Assembly (NCBI GenBank): GCA_015501585.1 | Contig: JADNRY010000175.1 | Coordinates: forward strand, 62,001-126,000 | Origin: Rhodocollybia butyracea | Taxonomy: Eukaryota > Basidiomycota > Agaricomycetes > Agaricales > Omphalotaceae | Length of the DNA: 64,000 bases | Reading direction: 5' to 3' | Part shown: positions 57,210-64,000 of the stretch, piece by piece | Layout: each line of letters begins with the position of its first letter | Numbering within the stretch: the stretch's first letter is position 1 | Position numbers and translations under genes: made by a program | The notes under the pieces: generated by a model | Seen by the model: only the letters and a program-made list of their open reading frames with translations | What the model was told of the DNA's origin: nothing | Database searches by the model: none

Positions 57210-58508
57210 TTAATCATTTTCTCGTTCGCCTCTGATCCTCGGCTCGGTGATCGTGTTATCGTATTCATAATCACTGATCCGATCAAACTCAAAATTAACT
57301 TCTTCTGAAATTATTTTGGACTCTTCGGAACTAACATCTTTCTCGCTGGGCTCTGGCCCTTGAACAATTCTTTCAAGTTCCTCGGGAGTAAGTCCCGTAA
57401 GTGTAGATAGATTCTCGGGAAGTGTAATTTTATGCCGGGCGTTGTAAGGCCTGACCCGAAATGGTGAGATCTTGTTTTGAAAAACTGATCCATCCATTTC
57501 GGCAACTACATAAGCTCCTCCCTTAGTCTTTCTAATAATTATACAGGGGCCCCACCATCTTGGCATCATTTTAGCATTAAGGGAGTTCTCCACTTGTGAA
57601 TTTCTCACTAGTACAAGGTTCCCTGGTTTGAAGTCAAAGCTTTTGATAGTGTGAGCATGCATCTTCTCATATCTTAGTGTTCTTTCTCTCTTCTCATGGT
57701 CTATGGAACTCATTATATCTTTAACATGGTCTGCATGCAGAGACAGAGCTCTGGCTCTAAGTCCAATTAACTCAGTAGTACTAAGTACATGTCCTGGCAC
57801 TTGCATGAGCCAAGTTGCTTGCATGATGTCAAAGGGGAGGACTGGGTGTGCTCCTGTCATGGCAAAGAAGGGGGAACAACCCAATCTCTTTCTAACAGTA
57901 ATTCTATCAGCCCACATCACTTCTGAGACATGGAAAGCCCACTTAGATTGGATACCATTGGCAGCCTTGTAAAGGGCCTGTCTGACATCCCAGTGTGGTC
58001 TCTCTATCTTCCCATTAGCTTGTGAATTATAGGGAGCAATCCTAATCCCTTTGATTCCATATCTCTCTGACAAATATTTAAGTGCATTTACAAATGGTGG
58101 ACCATTATCTGTGTAGATTACAGCTAGACACCCCCATCTGCATATAATGTCCTCAAACATCCAATCACCAATTGCTTTTCCAGTTTCTTTCTGGAGTGCC
58201 CTCCCCTCCATCCAACTTGAAACATGGCACCTGCCATGCACAAAGTACTTTTTATTATTTGACTTTGGCATATGCATAGTGTCTGCATGAAGGACTTGTA
58301 AAATAGAAGGGGTGGATGTAAGCTTAGGCGGGGTCCTAATCAATTCTTTCAATCTTTCCTGACACAAGTGGCATGTCTTCACATACCAGTTGGCATCTCT
58401 ATCTAGTTCAGGCCACCAGAATCTCTCAGATAACAAAGCTTTAGTGGCAAAGACACCCCTGTGCCCAAGACTATCATGAGCCGCTTTCATCATTGACATT
58501 CTGTGTTC
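57210..58508 (-). CDS. Gypsy integrase segment of pol
   Basis: Starts directly after the amber codon at 58509-58511 with EHRMSMMKAAHDSLGH. The HHCC zinc site is HDSLGH and CHLCQ. The catalytic triad is D in LHADTMHM, D in YTDNGPPF, and E in GKIERPHWDVRQAL. The C-terminal part has a WWGPCIIIRKTKGGAYVV module (GPY/F type) followed by an acidic tail ending RGEREND. It joins element DNA into the host genome. If read as a separate frame, the first ATG is at 58499. No lesions are seen inside. Confidence 0.9.
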   Translation of the reverse strand, partial: EHRMSMMKAAHDSLGHRGVFATKALLSERFWWPELDRDANWYVKTCHLCQERLKELIRTPPKLTSTPSILQVLHADTMHMPKSNNKKYFVHGRCHVSSWMEGRALQKETGKAIGDWMFEDIICRWGCLAVIYTDNGPPFVNALKYLSERYGIKGIRIAPYNSQANGKIERPHWDVRQALYKAANGIQSKWAFHVSEVMWADRITVRKRLGCSPFFAMTGAHPVLPFDIMQATWLMQVPGHVLSTTELIGLRARALSLHADHVKDIMSSIDHEKRERTLRYEKMHAHTIKSFDFKPGNLVLVRNSQVENSLNAKMMPRWWGPCIIIRKTKGGAYVVAEMDGSVFQNKISPFRVRPYNARHKITLPENLSTLTGLTPEELERIVQGPEPSEKDVSSEESKIISEEVNFEFDRISDYEYDNTITEPRIRGEREND

Positions 58509-58511
58509 CTA
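58509..58511 (-). other. In-frame amber codon between RNase H and integrase
   Basis: TAG in KHCLVVG(stop)EHRMSMMKAAHD, with integrase open for 429 codons or more in the same frame. Confidence 0.85.
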
Positions 58512-61283
58512 CCCCACAACTAGACAATGTTTACCCTCAATATCCCTTTTGTACAACTTGTCATCATTCAAGAAGAATTGTCTGGCAAATTGTTTGAAGT
58601 TCAAATAGTGGTTCTCATTGTCTTTCACAAAATCTGGCTTCCAAGCAGGGTCTTTTAACCAGGTCCTTACACTGAGGAGCCTGTTGTCCTGCTCTTTACC
58701 TCTCTCTGATCTGTGTCCTTCTTCATACTTTTCCTCGCTAATATAAGGCTGTGGCTTGACAGCCTGTGGAAGGGCTGCAAGCAAAGGTGCAGTGGAGGTA
58801 TCCTCCTGTGCAATCTTTCCTCTCAAAAACTGTTCTTTCATACTAGCATCCTCTGCAGTTTTCACAAAGTCTTGTACAGACTCTGCAATTTCATGAAGGA
58901 AACCGGTACGGGTATCAATCTCATCTTTAAACTCTTCCCAGGGGATGGTGGTATCTATTCCACCTTCAAAGGAGAAAGTGCAAGACTTCTCATCCGCCTG
59001 ATACTCCAGCTCAGGGTTATAATACACTTCATCTCCAATTTCCCAGTCTCTTCTAGACAATCCATCAGATCCATGTAACCTTCCTGGAATATGTCTAAGA
59101 TCAAAGTGGTACATCAGGATCTGTTCAATCCACCTGTTGATGGCCGCGTTTGGCACCTCATCAGGGTGTTGGATCATCCCCTTAATGAATTTTGCATCCA
59201 CCTCGACTTTTAAATTTCTAATTCCAAAGAGCCAATACTTACAAGCAAATAAGGCTCTGTATAGACCATACAACTCTCTCTTAGGTTGTGAAAACCTGGC
59301 TTCCCTGTCATTGTAGGTGATGGACCCAAATCTCGCGTAATGCCTTTTTCGGGTCTCATCATCCTGTTGTGCAATGTAGAATCCCACTCCCTTAAAGGAA
59401 CTATCAACCGACAGAATTACAGGTTCTGGACTAGTATAGTCAATTTTCCTAAGTGCAGGGGACTCCCTAATTGCCTGCTTCAAGTTATCCATAGCTTTCT
59501 GCTGTTCAGATGTCCATTCAAAGGGCACCCCCTCCTTTCTGAGTCTATTGATAGGTTCTGCAATTTTTGCATAGTTCTTGACAAACATTCTACAGACCCC
59601 AGTAGTTCCTAAGAAGCTCCTGACATCAGAGATATTTTTACAAGGTCCCCATCTCTCAATAACTCCCATCAAGTCTGGGTCTACAATTCTTCCCTCATAG
59701 CTACATCTGTATCCAACAACTTTAAACTCTGAACAACAAATGCTTGCTTTAAATCCAGAGAAGGTACCTCCACAGTACTTTACTCTTTGAACTACTCTAT
59801 TCACATTCTGAAAGTGCTCCCAGACAAATCTGCGTATACCAGGATTTTCAGGGATAGTTTCATATCCTCCATTAGGTAATTCATACCTTGTCTTAGGACC
59901 CTTAATTGGAACATCATCAATGTAAGGTCTTGTGACATGGGGGATCTCCTCTCTCAACATATAGGTAACATCATCATGGAATATAGGGACTGAATTGGTC
60001 CAACCCATGGGTAAGGTGGTTAACCTAAGTGCTCCATAAGGCGTCTGGAAAGTTGTCAAGTCCCTAGATGACTCTGCTAGTGTCCTCTCATCATAACCCA
60101 CATACATATCTAAGATTGCTCCACAGCAGTAGCCAGCAAATTGTTCTGCTAACTCATCTGTTGCAGGAGGTAATCCAGAGTGTTGTATGGTAACTGCATT
60201 CAATGGCTCTAAACTCTGTACAATCCTTATTGACTTTCCATCTTTCTTGAGAACTCCAAACCATCTTGATCTATAAGATGAGTTTGAAGGTTCAAACACT
60301 CCTGCCTCCATCTTAGTCCTAACAACTTTACATACTTCATCATAAGTACCAGGGGGAATTGGAATATTCTTCTGGACCCAAGGAGTATGAGGGACTACAG
60401 GCATTTCTACAGGTGGGAAGAAGTCCTCTCTGAACTTTCCCCTCTCTTCATCATTCCATGCAAATCCTTTTTCTTGCACCATCATAAAATGATGCAACAA
60501 CTTTCTCTCTTCTGGCCATAGAAAATCCTCGGAATGAGCATTGTCTATGACCTCCTTCCTCTCCTGAGTATACCTCCCAGTAGGTGTGAAATCTGGAGGA
60601 TTCCTGCTAAGTTCAGGCATATCCTTCAATGGATCTCCATCTATCTTTCTCACTATCCTGAAGTGTTGAGGAAGTTCACCAACAATTGGTCTAACTTTCC
60701 TGGCAACAGGCTTGTATTTATACACAGAATGAACAGGCTCTTTTGGGTTACAACCCAGAGTGGGTAGGGAATCAGAAACTGAGGAATAGAAACTCCTCTG
60801 GGTATCATCAACTGTTTTTGTCTTTTTGATATTTTCTATTCTTTTTAGTGTCCCAAGGGACTTAGTCTTTTTAAATGTTTTTGGCACCTTAATGGACTTA
60901 AAGAAATTATCAATTGTTTTTGGTTTTTCCACTTTTTCCCCATTTTCTCTAGGTTTTCTCAAGTGAGGAGGTCTATCATCGAGTTCAACTTCCACGGTTT
61001 GGTAGGCATATTGACTGTCAGATGGAACTCCCACGCTTGGCTTTTCTTCTTCATAGGTATCATGCAAGAAATTATACAGGGTAAATTGAGCCTTTTTATC
61101 ATTCTGAGTTGCATGCAAGGACTTAGCCAAGTAAGCGTTTCTCAGTTGTACAGGAGAAAATCTTTCTCTTTTGGGTAGACAATAGTCCTGAATTGTTATA
61201 TTCATAGACTTGTCAATTTCAAAGATGACTGCTACCTCTCCTTGATCTTTCTCTATCAAATCCTCAAGGTTCACAGAAAACCC
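58509..61283 (-). CDS. Gypsy reverse transcriptase - RNase H segment of pol
   Basis: About 920 codons from the frameshift region at 61283 to the TAG at 58509. A poorly conserved spacer comes first (to about residue 270). Then RT: WFGVLKKDGKSIRIVQ, GAILDMYVGYDERTL (first aspartate), FQTPYGALRLTTLPMGWTNS and the active site RPYIDDVPIKGP (YIDD instead of the more common YVDD/YADD). RNase H follows: ILSVDSSFKGVGFYIA, RELYGLYRALFACKYWL, VEVDAKFIKGMI and HIPGRLHGSDGLSRR. No ATG starts this frame: it opens after a TAA at about 61300 and its earliest start-like codon is GTG, so it must be reached from the protease frame. Confidence 0.92.
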   Translation of the reverse strand, partial: GFSVNLEDLIEKDQGEVAVIFEIDKSMNITIQDYCLPKRERFSPVQLRNAYLAKSLHATQNDKKAQFTLYNFLHDTYEEEKPSVGVPSDSQYAYQTVEVELDDRPPHLRKPRENGEKVEKPKTIDNFFKSIKVPKTFKKTKSLGTLKRIENIKKTKTVDDTQRSFYSSVSDSLPTLGCNPKEPVHSVYKYKPVARKVRPIVGELPQHFRIVRKIDGDPLKDMPELSRNPPDFTPTGRYTQERKEVIDNAHSEDFLWPEERKLLHHFMMVQEKGFAWNDEERGKFREDFFPPVEMPVVPHTPWVQKNIPIPPGTYDEVCKVVRTKMEAGVFEPSNSSYRSRWFGVLKKDGKSIRIVQSLEPLNAVTIQHSGLPPATDELAEQFAGYCCGAILDMYVGYDERTLAESSRDLTTFQTPYGALRLTTLPMGWTNSVPIFHDDVTYMLREEIPHVTRPYIDDVPIKGPKTRYELPNGGYETIPENPGIRRFVWEHFQNVNRVVQRVKYCGGTFSGFKASICCSEFKVVGYRCSYEGRIVDPDLMGVIERWGPCKNISDVRSFLGTTGVCRMFVKNYAKIAEPINRLRKEGVPFEWTSEQQKAMDNLKQAIRESPALRKIDYTSPEPVILSVDSSFKGVGFYIAQQDDETRKRHYARFGSITYNDREARFSQPKRELYGLYRALFACKYWLFGIRNLKVEVDAKFIKGMIQHPDEVPNAAINRWIEQILMYHFDLRHIPGRLHGSDGLSRRDWEIGDEVYYNPELEYQADEKSCTFSFEGGIDTTIPWEEFKDEIDTRTGFLHEIAESVQDFVKTAEDASMKEQFLRGKIAQEDTSTAPLLAALPQAVKPQPYISEEKYEEGHRSERGKEQDNRLLSVRTWLKDPAWKPDFVKDNENHYLNFKQFARQFFLNDDKLYKRDIEGKHCLVVG

Positions 61284-62458
61284 TCCACCTTTTCTTTAGT
61301 GTCTGAGTTCTCTCTTGCCATCTTTATCTCCTCTCTTACATTCTCCTTGATGTTAACATCTGGTGGCCTTTTTGTCATAATCGCAGCAGTTCCTCTTGCA
61401 AAGGTAGGTATGGTTAACCTTCTACTAGACATTGGATCATTCAAGGTCACTATCTGTCTTCCATCAGCATAATTCTGAATTTGAGTTTGCATCAGAGTGT
61501 CAAAGGGCCTTCCTAAAAGTACATCATAGGCTGGGGATCTGATGACATGTACTTGTAATAATACAGTCATATCTCCAAACAGGAATGGTACATTCCTTGC
61601 CAATCCTAAAGATTTGTCTAAGCTCTTATTTGCACTCTGCATGTAAATCACAATATCAGGGTCCCAAACTAAACTCGACTTCTCAGCTTGATTCTGAGAT
61701 ATGGATACAATCTGTGAACCAGAGTCCAACAGACACTCTACATGATTTCTTCCATTCAAGAGTGGGTAAATAGACCTTAGACTTTGTGAGTCAGAGGCTA
61801 CCACTATTTGTTTGGGTTTCTCTTCTGGACTTAGAGCTTCTAGGTATTGTAGAACAACATCACCAACCACATAGGCAGACACAGTCTCTCCATTGTTGGA
61901 TTTAGCTTTCTCCACTTTTTCCCAAGTCACAGTAGGTAAGTTTTGGACATCTATGGCACTGTGATCTAGACTGATCCCTTCAAACTGGGACTTGACTAGG
62001 GCAGGCGTATTCCTTACTGGCACCTTCTGTTGACTAACTCTAGCTTTCAACTCTTCTCTAATAGGTTTGGCTGCAGCCAAGAGTTCACTAGTTTTGAGAG
62101 TGACTTCACTGTCAAGAATCTTTTCTACAATGGTGCGCACATTTCCAGATTTCTCTATCGGTGCAACAAAATTATAGGCAGGCTCCTTGTCCTCTACTTG
62201 GTGAAATCTCTTGTTTGCTTTCTCATCACTTGACATCCCTAACACTGGGAGTTCAGACACATCTTTCACGTTTAGAAACGGGTTTGCTGGTATTTTACTA
62301 ATTTCAAAATCAAGATCACCATCTTTTGATTTTGACACATCTCTTCTTTTATTTATTACAGGTACAAGGGGAACAGAAACATAAGCTTTATTTGCTGGAG
62401 GAGAATGGTTCTCAGAGGACTTGGTCACAGCTTTGGTCCTAATCATTGAACTCTTCAT
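61271..62458 (-). CDS. Gypsy aspartic protease segment
   Basis: 395 codons from the ATG at 62458. The retropepsin-like core is HVECLLDSGSQIVSIS (DSG rather than DTG) and AYDVLLGRPF (flap-side strand with LLGR). It cuts the Gag-Pol polyprotein. The ATG overlaps the stop of gag (ATGA), and the protease frame is -1 relative to gag. The stop TGA is at 61271-61273, immediately after the slippery run used to enter RT. Confidence 0.88.
   Translation of the reverse strand: MKSSMIRTKAVTKSSENHSPPANKAYVSVPLVPVINKRRDVSKSKDGDLDFEISKIPANPFLNVKDVSELPVLGMSSDEKANKRFHQVEDKEPAYNFVAPIEKSGNVRTIVEKILDSEVTLKTSELLAAAKPIREELKARVSQQKVPVRNTPALVKSQFEGISLDHSAIDVQNLPTVTWEKVEKAKSNNGETVSAYVVGDVVLQYLEALSPEEKPKQIVVASDSQSLRSIYPLLNGRNHVECLLDSGSQIVSISQNQAEKSSLVWDPDIVIYMQSANKSLDKSLGLARNVPFLFGDMTVLLQVHVIRSPAYDVLLGRPFDTLMQTQIQNYADGRQIVTLNDPMSSRRLTIPTFARGTAAIMTKRPPDVNIKENVREEIKMARENSDTKEKVEGFL
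61277..61283 (-). promoter_or_regulatory. Candidate -1 ribosomal frameshift heptamer (GGGTTTT)
   Basis: In the protease frame the minus strand reads G GGT TTT CTG TGA. GGGTTTT fits the X XXY YYZ slippery rule in the correct register, and the -1 frame is the RT frame. The protease stop follows one codon later. A downstream stem was not established by eye. Confidence 0.65.
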
Positions 62459-64000
62459 TTTTCCTGCTGCTCACGTTCTTGCTGCCTCCGAGTTTGAACA
62501 AAGGCTTCTAACTCCTTCAAAGTTGGCTGAACGGGACTCTGTTGTACAAGTTGTGTCATAGGATTGACACTACTCATATTATTTTGAGATCCCCAGTTCA
62601 TGCCGTTATTAGGGGTGAACTGACTCTGGTTCAAAAACTGGTTCATGGGAATTCCCATGGGGTTCACATACTGAGTTCCAGGTGGAGTCCATCCAACTTG
62701 TGAAAATTGACTCTGTTGAGTGGGCATAGCATAACTCTGCTCATATGCATTATACATCTGAGGCTGAGGGTTTTTCATACTCTGCAACTCTTTTTCTAAC
62801 TGAGCAATCTTCATTTCTCTGGAGTCTAACTGATTACTTAGATAAGTGGACATAGTAGCAGTGTTGATCATTCCCGGTACATGCATGGGAGTACTCTGTA
62901 CTAAGTTCACAGATCTCTCCTTCTGTCCTTTATTTGCATAATAAAAGTCAATCCTGTCCTTTTCACAGACAGCACCAACCGGCTCTCTTGGAATAGGAAA
63001 ATTTCCTGGTAAGCGGACTCTGCCATTCACCAGAATAATTCTACCCAATTCTAATAGATCTGCCCTATGCTAACACTCATCTCTCATATGACCTTCTTCA
63101 TTACAAAAAAAACAAGCCCAGCGAGTCTGGGGATCACTTTGCGGAGGTCTGTTATCTCGATTACTATATCCCCCAGAGGTCCTTTGGTTGGAGTACTGAC
63201 TTGTTTGTCCAGAACTCCTCTCCACATTACTCTGTTGAAATGTTCTCAAGAGATCATCCATCTGCTTGGAGTTCTCCTGTCTTAACTCATTCTGACTTAT
63301 TTTGATGGTGTCCAAAAGAACTGCCATCTTTTCTGACATCAAATCTTTCATTTCCTGTTGCAGGTGCTCTGACTTTACTCTATTTCTAGCTTCAGATGAA
63401 GAGTTGTCTTTGGGTTTGTCATAGGTTGGGGTATAAATCCCTGGCATTGTTCCCCTAACTATCTCTTCACCTTGTCTAATCACATCATCAATCTCATACA
63501 AATCATCCTGTCTTGCTTTCTGACCCACAGGAACTTTCCTGCTTTTTCCTTTTAAGTGCAAAGCAGAAAAAATTGCGGTCCTGAAGCCTGCCTCCAAAGC
63601 TCCTGTGAATTTCTCCACAAGTTCTCTGTTTGTAACAAGAGGCGCAATTTGTACTGCTGCACCAGCCAAGGCCGGTGGGTTCAACTCTAGCGTGATTGCT
63701 CTAAACTTTCTGATAAGTGACAAGTACTCATCCAAGTCTGTGCTATCAATATTTTTGTACTTCTTGAACAATCTATTCAACTCTCTTATAGTTCCTCTTT
63801 CTTCATCTGAGGCACCTGGGTAGCTGGCAAGAACTGCTCTCTTGAGCTCCTCAAATGTCTTAGTAGTGTCAGAAGCTTCAGGCAAAGCCTTCCACTCCCA
63901 AGACACACTTCCATCTGGGTATCTCAGACTCCACTTTCTCTTTTCATCCTGGTCAGTCACTGAACAGTCACTGAACAGATTTTCTAACTCTTCAAAATAT
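62455..64000 (-). CDS. Gypsy gag (partial at right edge, interrupted by an amber codon)
   Basis: The frame is open to the window edge (YFEELENLF at 63998), so the N-terminus is missing. It contains EWKALPEASDTTKTFEELKR and a CCHC zinc knuckle CFFCNEEGHMRDEC at the end of the first part. A TAG at 63070-63072 follows directly, then the same frame continues HRADLLELGRIILVNGRVRL and P-rich/Gln-rich sequence with a LEKELQSMKN coiled stretch, ending QQEREQQEK at 62455. Homologous gag proteins usually run on after the knuckle with a GxI-x-NGRxxLPGN-like motif, so the downstream part belongs to gag. Confidence 0.88.
63070..63072 (-). other. In-frame amber codon inside gag
   Basis: TAG followed by CAT, with about 205 sense codons after it in the same frame. 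It is a nonsense mutation or a site of stop-codon readthrough. Confidence 0.85.

Larger units (their letters stand above)
57155..64000 (-). mobile_element. Ty3/gypsy retrotransposon, internal region, cut by the window edge
   Basis: Order on the minus strand is gag, protease, reverse transcriptase, RNase H, integrase, the Ty3/gypsy order. Reading proceeds through four segments separated by an amber codon inside gag, an ATGA stop-start overlap between gag and protease, a -1 overlap between protease and RT, and an amber codon just before integrase. All catalytic motifs are intact, so the copy is young or recently active. Confidence 0.93.

Overview
The window looks like a repeat-rich accessory region from a basidiomycete fungus, most likely an agaricomycete. 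The evidence is typical short GT-AG introns of about 45-70 nt, a KDZ-type transposase relic, a DUF6533 membrane protein, a cerato-platanin, an F-box protein of the agaricomycete type, a fungal kinase with an HGDLKG catalytic loop, and a fungal Ty3/gypsy element. The species cannot be named from the sequence.

Layout. 0-2.2 kb: 3' half of a decayed KDZ transposase (+). 2.2-3.3 kb: non-coding repeats. 3.4-4.9 kb: multi-exon DUF6533 multi-pass membrane protein gene (-). 6.2-6.3 kb: strong hairpin. 6.7-7.3 kb: repeat shared with 15.5-16.9 kb. 7.5-8.3 kb: PAQR/adiponectin-receptor-like gene relic (-). 10.2-37.3 kb: five copies (A-E, all -) of one 7-transmembrane gene family, embedded in duplicated flanks. 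Between them lie a GCAC-minisatellite foldback element (16.9-17.7 kb), a cerato-platanin gene (23.7-24.2 kb, +), a frameshifted kinase gene (25.1-27.1 kb, -) and a small single-pass membrane protein gene (28.1-28.7 kb, +). 39.3-41.0 kb: intact single-exon F-box gene (+). 41.9-45.4 kb: second, broken copy of the membrane protein gene, more copies of an unidentified repeat family, and a seventh 7TM fragment. 46.4-48.0 kb: sixth 7TM gene (F), on the opposite strand and fully consistent with ten exons. 48.1-48.4 kb: small gene related to a relic at 38.5-38.8 kb. 48.7-50.3 kb and 51.2-53.3 kb: two non-autonomous DNA transposons with long inverted arms, one CACTA-like with a 3-bp target duplication and one hAT-like with a perfect 8-bp target duplication. 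57.2-64.0 kb: a Ty3/gypsy retrotransposon (-), cut off at the right edge inside gag, with a candidate -1 frameshift site and two in-frame amber codons.

The most notable feature is the tandem family of 7TM genes. Six near-complete copies share ten-exon structure, two microexons (19 and 22 nt), a DAMM-IHRCYRLW core and a promoter module that places an ATCTTTGGAAG-like element directly against a TATA box. Five copies read through without a break when spliced as I propose and one (A) carries two indels. The cluster has grown by segmental duplication: a block of about 4.1 kb is clearly repeated at 29.1-33.1 and 33.1-37.3 kb, and a second, more diverged block underlies copies A and B.

All splice predictions were made by eye from reading frame, GT/AG sites and comparison between the copies. 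Family assignments come from recognised motifs, not from searches.
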